DNA of 64,000 nucleotides from Camelimonas fluminis (GTDB lineage Bacteria > Pseudomonadota > Alphaproteobacteria > Rhizobiales > Beijerinckiaceae), in the NCBI RefSeq assembly GCF_014656355.1, contig NZ_BNCG01000019.1:1-64000 (forward strand), in the 5' to 3' direction. Positions 35,037 through 44,030 of this stretch are shown here, piece after piece (position 1 is the first letter of the stretch; the number at the start of each line of letters is the position of its first letter). A model generated the notes under the pieces. It made no database searches and was not told where the DNA came from. It saw only the letters and a list, made by a program, of their open reading frames with translations. A program made the position numbers and the translations under genes.

Positions 35037-36053
35037 CTAGAAATGGCCGCCGACGCGCAGGCGCACCTGGTGGCGTTCAAACTGGTCCAGATCGAAATGC
35101 CCGGCATGCTGGCGGCCGTCGCCAGCAAGCTGGGCGTGCCAGGCCACCGACGCCCACAGATGCGCGCCCAGCCCAACATAGAGCGTTGGCCCGGCAAACA
35201 GCGCCTGTCCGGCATAGCGATCGAGACCAAGCCCTTCATATGCCCTGGCGTAGCGCGCCTCGGCGCCGACGAACACATCCGGCCCCAGGCGCCACGACAG
35301 GGCCCCGGTGATGTCGAACCCCGATGCGCGGCCAACGCCGCTGGCGTGCGGCCTTGATACGCCCATGTCGTAGGTGAGGTTAAGGGCGGCGATGAGCTGG
35401 CCGGGAATAATCTCCCGGTCGATGAGCACCTTGAAGCTGGCGCCGTATTCACGTGATCGCAGACCCGTGCCCGGCTCGACGCCGCCAAATCCTGGCGTTA
35501 CGCCAAGGGTCAGGCCAAACGGCGCGGCGGCGCGGTCCAGCACGCGAAAACGCATGTCAAGAAAGGCGCCGTCCAGCGCCGTGCGGTGGCGGTCCGGCTG
35601 ATCCGGCATGCCATGAATGTCATAACGCGACACGATAAAACCCGGCGACAGGCGAAAACTCCGGGTGACCGGCGCTTTCAGCGAAATGGCCGCGTCAACG
35701 GCGGAAAAGCTGCCATGACGCTTGCCAAAACGCCCGGTTGTCTCGGTTTCCAGTTCAAGCTCGCCGGGCTGGCCAATATCGGAGCCCTCGGCAAAACCAA
35801 ACAGATGCTCAGTATCCAGCGGCTCATCTCCGCTGCGGACTGAGGCCCCTCCCCCCCGTTCTGGTTGCCCCGTTGCATTGAGCTGCCCAGGCCACGCCCT
35901 GCTCTTCACAGCCTCTCTGGCAGTCTCTTCCGCCTGGACGGGCCCAACCTGAATTACAGGCGCCGTCGCCAATACCCCGCCGGCCACAATCATCCGCCCG
36001 AACCGCCCCACCCCTGATCCCATCTCTTTCGGCCCCTTGCCCATTGGCCACAT
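35037..36053 (-). CDS. Outer-membrane beta-barrel protein, possibly metal-regulated
   Basis: 338 residues. A signal peptide (RMIVAGGVLATAPVIQVGPVQA) is cut near residue 41. The mature protein has alternating amphipathic strands such as ELELETETTGRFG, FRLSPGFIVSRYDIHG, AAPFGLTLGVTPGFGG and QLIAALNLTYDMGV, and ends with phenylalanine (RLRVGGHF), the outer-membrane barrel signature. No named porin family is recognised. GGGGAG nine bases upstream supports the ATG at 36053. A perfect inverted repeat like a Fur/Mur box lies about 60 bases upstream, so it may be an iron- or manganese-responsive channel. Confidence 0.7.
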   Translation of the reverse strand: MWPMGKGPKEMGSGVGRFGRMIVAGGVLATAPVIQVGPVQAEETAREAVKSRAWPGQLNATGQPERGGGASVRSGDEPLDTEHLFGFAEGSDIGQPGELELETETTGRFGKRHGSFSAVDAAISLKAPVTRSFRLSPGFIVSRYDIHGMPDQPDRHRTALDGAFLDMRFRVLDRAAAPFGLTLGVTPGFGGVEPGTGLRSREYGASFKVLIDREIIPGQLIAALNLTYDMGVSRPHASGVGRASGFDITGALSWRLGPDVFVGAEARYARAYEGLGLDRYAGQALFAGPTLYVGLGAHLWASVAWHAQLAGDGRQHAGHFDLDQFERHQVRLRVGGHF

Positions 36054-36111
36054 TCTCCGGCGCTCCCCTTTTCAGCGCAATCCAGAGCAGCGCTTGCCGT
36101 CGCGATAATAT

Positions 36112-36136
36112 GCAATTGCAAACGATTTGCAATTGC
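36112..36136 (-). promoter_or_regulatory. Fur/Mur-like operator: perfect 11-base inverted repeat
   Basis: GCAATTGCAAA and TTTGCAATTGC flank a 3-base centre. The core TTGCAAACGATTTGCAA closely resembles the alphaproteobacterial Mur/Fur box (TGCAAAT.ATTTGCA as I recall it). It lies 59-83 bases upstream of the barrel gene start at 36053 and could overlap its promoter. Assignment to Fur or Mur is inference. Confidence 0.6.
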
Positions 36137-36509
36137 AATCTATATTCCCTGGGAACTGGTCGCGGCGAGCGGAGGGGCCGCCGAGGCGCGCGCATATCCG
36201 CATATCGGAGGCGCGCCCGACATATCGTTATGATATCATTTGAGAACCTGGAAATTCACAGCGCTTCGCCAGGGCAGACGTTTTGCCGGAGACAGCGCGA
36301 CGCCGCCATCACTGACAGGCCCCGACGCGGCAGGCGCTCGCAAGCGCCAGCAGAAGCCGCCCACACCACATCAACAGCCAGATGGATCGCCATGCGGCCC
36401 GCATGCGAAACGCGTTCCGGCCGCAACGTCATCGGGCGGCAGGGGCCGGGGCGAATGCATCCCCCCAGAGGCCCGCGCTGGAGGGCGCGCCTGGTCTGTC
36501 AGGCGCAGC
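36137..36509. other. Spacer, no gene seen
   Basis: About 370 bases between the operator and the end of the ImuA-like gene. It contains repeated ATATC motifs (36194-36239), ending in the 10-base palindrome ATGATATCAT at 36230-36239. No gene is supported. Confidence 0.35.
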
Positions 36510-37370
36510 TCAGGCTCGGGCAAACCGGCGCATCATTTCCTTGCCGCCATTCGCCGACAACCTGGGAGCAGCAACCATCCGCCCCTCCCTGTCGCAGGCA
36601 CTCACCAGAACGCGCCGCACCGCCTCCCCACGCGTCAGCTCCACTTGCCAGAGGCGCCGCGCGACATCCGCGTCCATATCCGCCTGACCGATACGCCAGC
36701 AGATGGGCGGAAACTCAGGCAGCGCGGCGACCCGGGCGGCGTCCAGCATCAGGAGCACGACGGTCCGTCCCTGTTTCAGGGCGGCCCGGGCAAGACGGAC
36801 CGGCAACGACAGCCGGTGCGCCCGCCGCACATCCAGCACCATGACCCGCGCAGGAACCGCCGCGAGGCTGACGCCAGGCCTGCCGTCCCAGCATGTTTCA
36901 ATCATGGGAAGGGCGCCCTCGCCCCCTGCCGCCATGGCGCCATGGTCCAACAGATCCGCGGGCGGTCCGAGCCAGCAGGCGTCGCCGCGGGAACGGTGGC
37001 CGAAGCCGGCTGCAAACGCTGCCGCCGCTTCCATGTGCCGGGCGATTTCTTCCGCCGGACCGCCGCTGGCTGCCTCCACCACATGCACCGCGCCCTGGGC
37101 AAGCCCGCCATCGGCCACCACGTTGTCCAGTTCGGCGACCCCAAACAGCGATGGGCGTCGCCCGTCGCGCCATGCGAGGGCGGCGTGGGCACATTGTCCG
37201 GTCGATGCGGTTGGGCCGCAGATTTTTCGGACGACAGTGGCGCGTCCACCACCGTGGACTGCAGGGCCCCGCCCGGGAACGGGCGCCGCCCGTGCGCCAG
37301 GCCCTGCATCATCGGCGTCCAGGAACGCATCTCCGAGGGGCAGGCCTCCCAAGAGCGTCTCCATTGCCAT
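36510..37370 (-). CDS. ImuA-like RecA-fold protein (SOS mutagenesis), orphan
   Basis: 286 residues. The segment LFGVAELDNVVADGGLAQGAVHVVE matches the ImuA opening (FGV.ELD..L.GGGL..GALHEV). A RecA-like core with VMVLDVRRAHRLSLPVRLARAALKQGRTVVLLMLDA follows, then WRIG...RRLWQVELTRG, as in the ImuA C-terminal strand pair. ImuA, ImuB and DnaE2 together do error-prone repair synthesis. Here imuB and dnaE2 are not next to it. A LexA-box match lies 34 bases upstream of the start. The P-loop is poor, as is normal for ImuA. Family assignment is by eye. Confidence 0.55.
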   Translation of the reverse strand: MAMETLLGGLPLGDAFLDADDAGPGARAAPVPGRGPAVHGGGRATVVRKICGPTASTGQCAHAALAWRDGRRPSLFGVAELDNVVADGGLAQGAVHVVEAASGGPAEEIARHMEAAAAFAAGFGHRSRGDACWLGPPADLLDHGAMAAGGEGALPMIETCWDGRPGVSLAAVPARVMVLDVRRAHRLSLPVRLARAALKQGRTVVLLMLDAARVAALPEFPPICWRIGQADMDADVARRLWQVELTRGEAVRRVLVSACDREGRMVAAPRLSANGGKEMMRRFARA

Positions 37371-37403
37371 CTCCGGGCGGATGTCCGGCCGGAGCGGCCA
37401 TCT

Positions 37404-37418
37404 GTTCCTTATTTGTTC
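37404..37418 (-). promoter_or_regulatory. LexA-box match (GTTC-N7-GTTC)
   Basis: GTTC at 37404-37407 and 37415-37418 with exactly seven bases between; read in the direction of the ImuA-like gene it is GAAC-N7-GAAC. This is the known alphaproteobacterial LexA site. About two matches per window are expected by chance, but one within 50 bases of a putative SOS gene is unlikely by chance. Confidence 0.6.
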
Positions 37419-37589
37419 CAGTCGGGTGATTTGTCAAGCTGCGACACGGAGCGGCGACGCGCGCCTCAGTCGCCGCCGTCGGGATGCGCGGGCGAGAGGC
37501 TCAGCCAACTACCGGCCGTTTACGTCCGTTGCCCTGAACTGGCGAACCGGGGGGTGAAGCACGCCCGGCTCACAGGGGCGGCTGACGGG

Positions 37590-38015
37590 TCAGGGCACGT
37601 CGTCATCGCCGACCGAGCCGCCTTCATTCTCCCAGCCGGCGACCTTGCGCGACAGGCTGCTGGTAAAGCGCAGCCGCACGCCAACGCCCATGTCGTCTTC
37701 CGGAATGAAGTGGGCGCCAAAGCTTTCGAGCGCGGCCTGGAGGGCGCGCAGACCTGGAACGTCAGGCGGCGTCGAGCCGGCTTCAAATTTCCTGATGAGA
37801 TCCGCGCCCAACCCACTGCGGCTGGCCAGCACCTCGACCGAAATCTGGGTCAGCGCCCTCGCGGCGGCGCATTGCCCGCCAGTGATGGTTTCAAACACAG
37901 ACGTTCTCCCCCATGCTGAAGATGGGCCAGCATAGCCGCTGGCGGCCAGAGCCGCCAGTTTCGCCAGCCCTGCCGGATCATCGGCATGGCCGGCCATGGC
38001 CGCGCCTGAGGTCAT
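37590..38015 (-). CDS. XRE-like helix-turn-helix protein
   Basis: 141 residues. An N-terminal 45 residues of low complexity precede an XRE-type domain (about 50-115): TGGQCAAARALTQISVEVLASRSG, then GADLIRKFEAGSTPPDVPGLRALQAALESFG. The HTH and the closing helix AALESFGAHFIPED are typical of this small DNA-binding family. Its ATG overlaps the stop of the SDR gene (ATGA), so the two are coupled, and the SDR gene may be its target. It is cytoplasmic; the effector is unknown. Longer frames from 38270 run into the SDR gene and are rejected. Confidence 0.75.
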   Translation of the reverse strand: MTSGAAMAGHADDPAGLAKLAALAASGYAGPSSAWGRTSVFETITGGQCAAARALTQISVEVLASRSGLGADLIRKFEAGSTPPDVPGLRALQAALESFGAHFIPEDDMGVGVRLRFTSSLSRKVAGWENEGGSVGDDDVP

Positions 38016-38815
38016 GTCCCGGTGCGGGTCTCTCCGGTAAGCAGGCGGGTGAAATTGGGCTGGCCTGTTGCGGACGTGAGGCCGCCATCGACGACAAGGG
38101 CTGCGCCTGTAACGTAAGACGCCGCCGGAGAGGCCAGGAAAAAGATGGTCTCGGCGATTTCCTCCGGCTGCGCCAGCCGCCCGAGGGCGATCGCCTCCAT
38201 ATAGCGCGCGGCCACCTCGGGCGTTTCGCACAGCTGCTGCGACAATGGCGTCTGCACCAGACCGGGGCACACGGCGTTGACGCGCACGCCTTCACCGCCG
38301 TGGTCGAGCGCCATGGCCCGCGTCAGGTTGATCACCGCTGCTTTCGAGGCATTGTAGGCTGCGAAGCCATGATCGCCGCCGGTGCCGGAAATGGAAGCGA
38401 TGTTCACGATATTGCCGCGCCGGGCGATGATGTGCGGCAAGGCGCGACGGCTGGCGTAAAACACGCCGTCCACGTTGACGGCGAACACCTGCCGCCACTT
38501 CTCATCGGGCAGACGGTCGACATGTCCGAAGCCGCCAATGCCAGCATTGTTGACGAGCACGTCCACCGCGCCAAACCGGGCGACCACCGCATCGACGGCG
38601 GCGTCCACATCAGCGGAAACCGCCATGTCGACGCGCTGGGCCATCACGCGATCCGCCGCGCCTGCGTGGCGCCCGAGCTGGCGCGCCAGCGCTTCCTCAT
38701 CCCGGTCAAGCAGCGCCACCCGATCGCCGGCGGTGATGAAACGCGCCGCCGTAGCCGCGCCAATCCCGGAGCCCGCGCCAGTGACAATGATGACGCGGCC
38801 CTGATCCGTCTGCAT
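38012..38815 (-). CDS. Short-chain dehydrogenase/reductase (SDR)
   Basis: 267 residues, the classical SDR length. The cofactor motif is VTGAGSGIGAATAARF (residues 11-26), then NNAGIGGFG and the catalytic pair in YNASKAA. The C-terminal FFLASPAASYVTGAALVVDGGL closes the Rossmann fold. It is a cytoplasmic NAD(P)-dependent oxidoreductase of unknown substrate. Its stop overlaps the start of the XRE-like gene. Nothing near it names a pathway. Confidence 0.93.
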   Translation of the reverse strand: MQTDQGRVIIVTGAGSGIGAATAARFITAGDRVALLDRDEEALARQLGRHAGAADRVMAQRVDMAVSADVDAAVDAVVARFGAVDVLVNNAGIGGFGHVDRLPDEKWRQVFAVNVDGVFYASRRALPHIIARRGNIVNIASISGTGGDHGFAAYNASKAAVINLTRAMALDHGGEGVRVNAVCPGLVQTPLSQQLCETPEVAARYMEAIALGRLAQPEEIAETIFFLASPAASYVTGAALVVDGGLTSATGQPNFTRLLTGETRTGT

Positions 38816-38876
38816 GTTTCCATCCCTTGTTGCGCTCCGGCTCGCCGGAGTCTGTCATTCTCATCGCCCGGGCCGG

Positions 38877-39176
38877 TCAGGCGCCGGAGTCGCGACCACC
38901 CAGCATGACCATGACGGCGCCGCCCAGCAGACCGCCGGCGACAAGGCCGCCGCCCGCCGCCGCCATGGACCAGAAGGCGGAAACCAGCGCGTCGCCCTGC
39001 AGGGCGTTGATGGCGAAGGCGCACAGGCCAATGGCGAGACCCGCGATCACGGCCACCCGCGCGCCGGCGCGAAAGCCGATGGCCACGCCAATGACCGCGC
39101 TGGCGACAACCCAGATAACCCACATGCGCAACATGCGTCGCCCCCGCTGCTCCGGCGTGAGCCGCCAGACCTTCAT
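38877..39176 (-). CDS. Small membrane protein of unknown function
   Basis: 99 residues from ATG 39176 (MKVWRLTPEQRGRRML...). Three or four hydrophobic helices follow: WVIWVVASAVIGVAIGF, VAVIAGLAIGLCAFAI and GGGLVAGGLLGGAVMVML. A longer frame from 39254 is possible but unsupported. It sits 61 bases upstream of the SDR start on the same strand. No family is recognised. Confidence 0.6.
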   Translation of the reverse strand: MKVWRLTPEQRGRRMLRMWVIWVVASAVIGVAIGFRAGARVAVIAGLAIGLCAFAINALQGDALVSAFWSMAAAGGGLVAGGLLGGAVMVMLGGRDSGA

Positions 39177-39420
39177 GGCCGCCGAAACCGGCCGATCGCC
39201 AACTGGATCACAGGCGACGACGTTCCGGAAGCTCTCGCCGCTTCCAGGAGGCAAAATCCCCCGCTACATGCGAAACAGGCCCTGCCGCATGCACTGAAAG
39301 CAATGGCGCACGCCCGGCCAGCCTGGTAGAATAATTTTTCGTGTGGGGGAAATGCGCCTGCCGGCGGGCGCCAGATCGCCGCTCCGGACAGAGGCGCGAG
39401 AGCCGGGAACGCGCAGGGGC

Positions 39421-40653
39421 ATGAGCGAAATAGACGGCGGCGTTGCGTGGCGACGCCTTTTTGCGGCAGTTCTGCTGAGCATGGTTGGCGGCGTCGGCAT
39501 GTGGTCCGTGGTTGTCGCCCTGCCGTCGGTTCAGGCGGAGTTTGGCGTCGACCGCGCGGCGGCGTCCCTGCCGTTCACCATGGTCATGCTGGGCTTTGGC
39601 GTTGGCGGCGTGGCGTTTGGCCGGCTGGCTGACCGCGTCGGCATCATGCCGCCCCTGGCGCTGGGCGCCGTCATCATGGGCCTGGGTTATGTGCTCACCA
39701 CCCTGACGCCAGGCATCGTCAGTTTCGCCATTGTTTTTGGAGCCATGATCGGCATTGGCTCGTCCGCCTGTTTTGGCCCTCTGGTCGCGGATATTTCCTG
39801 CTGGTTTTTCAAGCGGCGTGGTCTCGCTGTCGCCATCTGCGCCTCCGGCAACTATCTGGCGGGCGCCTTCTGGCCGCCGGTTGTTGAACGCGCCATCAAC
39901 ATGTGGGGCTGGCGCGCCACGCACATCGGCATCGCCATTTTCTGCACCGCGACCATGCTGCCGCTGACGCTGCTGTTGCGGCGGCGCGCGCCGGTGGACG
40001 TCGCCGCCGCCACGGCGGGCGCGTCCGTCGTCCAGACCTACGCCGAGCCGCAACAGGCGCTGGGCGTTTCGCCAGGGCGGCTGCAAACCCTGCTGGCGGT
40101 GGCTGGCGTTGGCTGTTGCGTGGCCATGGCCATGCCGCAGGTGCACATCGTCGCCTATTGCGGCGATCTGGGCTATGGCGTGGCGCGGGGGGCGGAAATG
40201 CTGTCACTGATGCTGGCTTGCGGCATCATCAGCCGCATCGGTTGCGGCTACATCGCCGACCGGATCGGCGGTCTCGGCGCCCTGTTCCTCAGCTCCATCG
40301 CCCAGGGCACGGCGCTGGCGCTGTATCTGATGTTCGACAGCCTGACGTCGCTGTATGTCATCTCGGCGCTTTTCGGCCTGTTCCAGGGCGGTCTCGTGCC
40401 CAGCTACGCCATCATCGTGCGCGAATACTTTCCGGTGAAGGAAGCCGGCGGCCGGGTCGGCCTGCTGATTCTCGCCACCGTGATCGGCATGGCGCTTGGC
40501 GGCTGGATGTCCGGCCGGATCTTTGACATGACCGGCTCGTATCAGATCGCCTTCCTCAACGGGCTTGCGTTCAACCTTCTCAATGGCGCCATCGTGCTGT
40601 TCCTGCTGATGCGCCAGCGTGGCGGGGAGCGCCAGGCCTTCGCAAGAGCATGA
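39421..40653 (+). CDS. Major facilitator superfamily transporter
   Basis: 410 residues with 12 predicted helices. The loop 2-3 motif appears as FGRLADRVGIMPPLALGAVIMGLGYVL, and a second copy in the C-terminal half as YIADRIGGLGALFLSSI. The arrangement resembles the monocarboxylate/oxalate-formate type. It exports or imports an unknown small solute. The ATG at 39421 is chosen because it lies just before the first helix; a frame from 39343 is rejected. It is a single gene. Confidence 0.9.
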   Translation: MSEIDGGVAWRRLFAAVLLSMVGGVGMWSVVVALPSVQAEFGVDRAAASLPFTMVMLGFGVGGVAFGRLADRVGIMPPLALGAVIMGLGYVLTTLTPGIVSFAIVFGAMIGIGSSACFGPLVADISCWFFKRRGLAVAICASGNYLAGAFWPPVVERAINMWGWRATHIGIAIFCTATMLPLTLLLRRRAPVDVAAATAGASVVQTYAEPQQALGVSPGRLQTLLAVAGVGCCVAMAMPQVHIVAYCGDLGYGVARGAEMLSLMLACGIISRIGCGYIADRIGGLGALFLSSIAQGTALALYLMFDSLTSLYVISALFGLFQGGLVPSYAIIVREYFPVKEAGGRVGLLILATVIGMALGGWMSGRIFDMTGSYQIAFLNGLAFNLLNGAIVLFLLMRQRGGERQAFARA

Positions 40654-40846
40654 TGCGGCGACTGGGTGGCGCGCCGTGACGCGGCCGGTTTGACGCGGCG
40701 CGGCGAGGTTGTATCGTGCTCGGCCCGGCCATGGCCCCGTCACCATGACCGACGCAGGGGCTCAATGACGGAAAGCGATATGGTCCCGCCGGCCTGCGAC
40801 GCGACGTGGCCGCGCGGCGCCGGGGCCTGGAGGGCCGAAAGCGGTC

Positions 40847-42073
40847 ATGAGCGCTGACACTCCGCCCGTTTCCGCCATGCAGCCAGGCGCCACCGGCGTT
40901 TCCTGGCTGGAAATGGACGAGGCCATGCTCTCGCGTGGCCTCGCCATCCGTGACTGGCTGCTGACCGACGGACGCAATGCTTCCGATCTCAAGCTGATTG
41001 TCGCCGGGCTGTGCGAACGGCTGGCTGAGGCTGATATTCCCGTGGACAGGGCCATGCTTGTGCTGCAGACGCTGCACGCCGAGCAGGCCGCGATGGCCAT
41101 GGAGTGGAAGCGCGCCGAAGGCCTGGAGGCCGAGGCCATCGCCTACAGCGATTTTTCAGAAAAGGTCTACGAGGAAATCCCCTTCGCGGCGGCGCACCGC
41201 GCCCGCGCGGCCATCAGCTTTCGCATGGACGAGACTCCCAACGAGCGTTTCGGCATTGTGCCTGACCTGCGCGCCCAGGGTTACACGCACTATTTTTGCG
41301 CGCCGCTGCTGTTCGCCAACGGGCACAAGAATGGCGTCAGTTTCGCCACCCGGGCGCCGGGAGGATTCAGCGACGGCGACATCAACCTGTTGCATGCGCT
41401 GACCCCGACCATCGAGGCGGTGCTGGAAATTTATGCCGGCTACGAAGCCGTGCACCAGCTGCTCCGCACCTATATCGGCGATGAACCGCACCGGCTGGTG
41501 CTGGATGGCGACGTGCGACGCGGGCATGTCACGCGCATCCGTTCCGCCATCCTGTTCGCCGACATGCGCGACTATACCCAGCGCTCGTCATCGCTGACCC
41601 CGGAGCAGACCGTCGACCTGCTCAACGCCTATTTCGACTGCATCGTGCCGCCAATCGAAGCCGAAGGCGGCGAGGTGCTGAAGTATCTTGGCGATGGCCT
41701 GCTGGCGATTTTCCGTGACCGCGGCGATGACGCCGGCAGCGCCGCCCAGGCGGCGCTCGACGCCGCCCGGGCGGCGCTGGCGCGGCTGGAAGCATGGAAC
41801 GCCTCCCATCCTGACCAGACGATCGCCACCGGCATCGCCCTGCATCATGGCGAAGCGGCCTATGGCAATGTCGGCTCCGGCGCGCGCCTCGACTTCACGG
41901 TCATCGGCCGCGACGTCAACGTCGCCAGCCGGCTCGCAGGCCTCAACAAGGCGCTGGGCGAGCCGCTGATCATGTCCGCGGCCCTGACCGAACAGCTCTG
42001 GGGCATGTTTGAGCTGGTGGGGACCTTCGCGTTGAAGGGCATACCCGATGAAATCAAGGTCTATCGCCCATGA
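40847..42073 (+). CDS. Class III adenylate/guanylate cyclase with N-terminal GAF-like domain
   Basis: 408 residues, soluble. Residues 1-225 form an N-terminal regulatory domain with a GAF-like part (HYFCAPLLFANGHKNGVSFATRAPGGFSDGDINLLHAL). The cyclase domain (about 235-400) shows AILFADMRDYTQRSS with the first metal Asp, GGEVLKYLGDGLLAIF with the substrate Lys and second Asp, and GRDVNVASRLAGL with the transition-state Asn and Arg. It makes cAMP (the Lys suggests ATP). Class III cyclases with soluble sensor domains are common in this order. The start ATG is at 40847. Confidence 0.92.
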   Translation: MSADTPPVSAMQPGATGVSWLEMDEAMLSRGLAIRDWLLTDGRNASDLKLIVAGLCERLAEADIPVDRAMLVLQTLHAEQAAMAMEWKRAEGLEAEAIAYSDFSEKVYEEIPFAAAHRARAAISFRMDETPNERFGIVPDLRAQGYTHYFCAPLLFANGHKNGVSFATRAPGGFSDGDINLLHALTPTIEAVLEIYAGYEAVHQLLRTYIGDEPHRLVLDGDVRRGHVTRIRSAILFADMRDYTQRSSSLTPEQTVDLLNAYFDCIVPPIEAEGGEVLKYLGDGLLAIFRDRGDDAGSAAQAALDAARAALARLEAWNASHPDQTIATGIALHHGEAAYGNVGSGARLDFTVIGRDVNVASRLAGLNKALGEPLIMSAALTEQLWGMFELVGTFALKGIPDEIKVYRP

Positions 42074-42410
42074 AAGCGCGCCGGGCGCTGCCGGCGTATG
42101 CATGAACCCGGCGATAACCCGCCCAGGATCCGGGCAACTGGCGCATGGACAGGTTTCCCCGGGACTGAAGAACCGTTTTGCTTCCCGCCCGCCATCCGGC
42201 CCCGTCAGAACGGGGTCCGGCGCGGAGCCAGGCCGCCGCATCGCCATGCACGCCATGCACTGGCGGCGCGACAAGCCGCTTTCGCGACCTCCAGCATATG
42301 CCGCACCAGTCCCACGGGCGTCTCCGGCCGGCCAATCCCCTGCTGGCTGCCCTCGCTTCAGCCCCGGCTTCCGGTAGACCCGACCAGTCCAACCGAACCA
42401 TGGGGCGTCG
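42074..42410. other. Spacer, no gene seen
   Basis: 340 bases between the cyclase and the converging cupin gene. Short frames here have no family resemblance. Confidence 0.35.
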
Positions 42411-42704
42411 TCATGAAGCCCGGTAAAACTCGATGAAGAAGCAGCCCGGCTCAACGAAGCTTACGTGGTGCGCGACCTGCGGCTCAATCACGACCATCTC
42501 TCCTGCCGATGCGATGACCTCCACTGCATCCGGGGGTTCCAGACAATATCGCACACGACCCGACAACACGTGCAGGAGGCCCCAGGCGCCGGCCTTCGTC
42601 GCGTGAGCAGCCTGTAATTTTACCGGAAGGTTCTCAGGCGTGAAGTCGGGGGAACGTGCATACGGCTCCAGACCGGCGGGCAATATCGCTGGAATTCCTG
42701 CCAT
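42411..42704 (-). CDS. Cupin-like DUF1971 protein (YeaR/TehB N-domain type)
   Basis: 97 residues. The family pattern is complete: IPAILPAGLEPYARSPDFTPENLPVKLQAAHATKAGAWGLLHVLSGRVRYCL, then VVIEPQVAHHVSFVEPGCFFIEFYR. The fold is a small beta-barrel with histidines placed as in cupins. Members are tied to tellurite or nitrate/NO stress in enterobacteria; the biochemical role is unknown. It is a single gene converging on the cyclase gene. Confidence 0.9.
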   Translation of the reverse strand: MAGIPAILPAGLEPYARSPDFTPENLPVKLQAAHATKAGAWGLLHVLSGRVRYCLEPPDAVEVIASAGEMVVIEPQVAHHVSFVEPGCFFIEFYRAS

Positions 42705-42982
42705 GGACCAATCCTCCCAGCCCGCTCCGCTTCTGGCGACACACCGCCCATGAGCATGATATCAATTCTATCTTACGTCAGCAGAGGGAGGACGCCACGA
42801 CCTTGCGGCGGCTCATCGAATTGCGGTGATCGTGTTGAGCGCATCTGCGGCAGGAACGTTCGCCTCCTGCGCCCAATCACCATGGGCAGGCCCGGAAATC
42901 TGTTCTGGCAAGCGATCCCGCATCAGGCGCACCGCAGGCATGGCGGCCAAAGAACTTCGGCGTGGTCAGGCAGTCCATTTCA

Positions 42983-43216
42983 ATGGATAATACGACATTT
43001 GGCATATCGCCTGCATATTCCGTGGCCAGAGCGGAAAACGTTATGCCGTCAAAGCTCCGCGAAAATTTTGAGCCAATGAATATTACAGAAGTTCCATGGG
43101 AGAATTGCGTTGAATTATTACTGAAACCAAAAACCAAGGATAACGCCCATGAGGCAAAGCGCGGCATGGCTGGCCGCTCCTGGTTGAAAGAACATTTCGT
43201 ATTGGGAGGCGCTTAA
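42983..43216 (+). CDS. Doubtful small ORF
   Basis: 77 residues from ATG 42983 (MDNTTFGISPAYSVARAEN...). It is AT-richer than its surroundings, with no ribosome-binding site, signal or family resemblance. It could be a gene remnant. Apart from it, the bases from 42705 to 43271 hold nothing supportable. Confidence 0.2.
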   Translation: MDNTTFGISPAYSVARAENVMPSKLRENFEPMNITEVPWENCVELLLKPKTKDNAHEAKRGMAGRSWLKEHFVLGGA

Positions 43217-43271
43217 ACTCGCAGCGCGCGATATAATAGCGGCGGACAACTTTTGGGTTCTGGAGAACATC

Positions 43272-44030
43272 ATGGCTTTTACCCGCCGCGCCCTGCTTGC
43301 CGCGTTATCCGTGTGCCCCATCTGCGCCGGCGTGGCGCGAGCCGCGGAGAGCGGCTCTCCCCACTGGAGCTATGAAGGCCACGGCGGACCCGCCCGGTGG
43401 GGTTCGCTCGAACAGGGCTTTGCCGCCTGCTCCGTCGGCAACCAGCAATCGCCGGTGGATCTCGATGGCGCAGTTACGGCGGCGGGCGCCGGCCCCGCCC
43501 TCGCATGGAAGCCGGACGCGTTCAGGGTGACGAACAACGGCCACACCATCCAGGCCGATGTCGCAGGCGACGCGGGCGCGGCGACGATAGGCGGCAAGAC
43601 CTACATGCTCAGACAGTTCCACTTTCATGCGCCCAGCGAGCATGCGGTGGCTGGCAAGCGCAGCGCCATGGAAGCCCATTTCGTCCACGCCGAAGCGGAT
43701 GGGAGCCTGCTGGTGCTGGGCGTGTTTCTTGTTCCCGGGCAGGTGAACCCTGCCTTTGCGAAGATCATGGCCACAGCGCCAAAAGCCGCCGGCGCACAGG
43801 CGCTCGATGGGGCGCTGGATCCGGCAGGCTTGCTGCCGCACGCGCGCAGCGTCTATCGCTATGAAGGGTCGCTCACCACGCCGCCATGCTCGGAAGTCGT
43901 GGACTGGAACGTGCTGGCTGCTCCAGTCGAGGTTGCGCAGGCGGACATTGACGCGTTCCGGGCCATTTTCCCCATGAACGCGCGGCCAATCCAGGCCATG
44001 AACCGGCGCTTCCTGCTTCGGCTGAACTAG
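43272..44030 (+). CDS. Alpha-class carbonic anhydrase, exported
   Basis: 252 residues. A signal peptide with RR (FTRRALLAALSVCPICAGVARA) is cut near residue 25. The zinc site is QFHFHAPSEH plus EAHFVH (two His from the first motif and one from the second). The substrate pocket is LTTPPCSE and the start is HWSYEGHGGPARWGSL. Alpha-type carbonic anhydrases in Gram-negatives are periplasmic and hydrate CO2. The two cysteines (SACSVG-like and PPCSE) may form the family disulfide. It is a single gene, with two small palindromic elements and a tRNA downstream. Confidence 0.95.
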   Translation: MAFTRRALLAALSVCPICAGVARAAESGSPHWSYEGHGGPARWGSLEQGFAACSVGNQQSPVDLDGAVTAAGAGPALAWKPDAFRVTNNGHTIQADVAGDAGAATIGGKTYMLRQFHFHAPSEHAVAGKRSAMEAHFVHAEADGSLLVLGVFLVPGQVNPAFAKIMATAPKAAGAQALDGALDPAGLLPHARSVYRYEGSLTTPPCSEVVDWNVLAAPVEVAQADIDAFRAIFPMNARPIQAMNRRFLLRLN

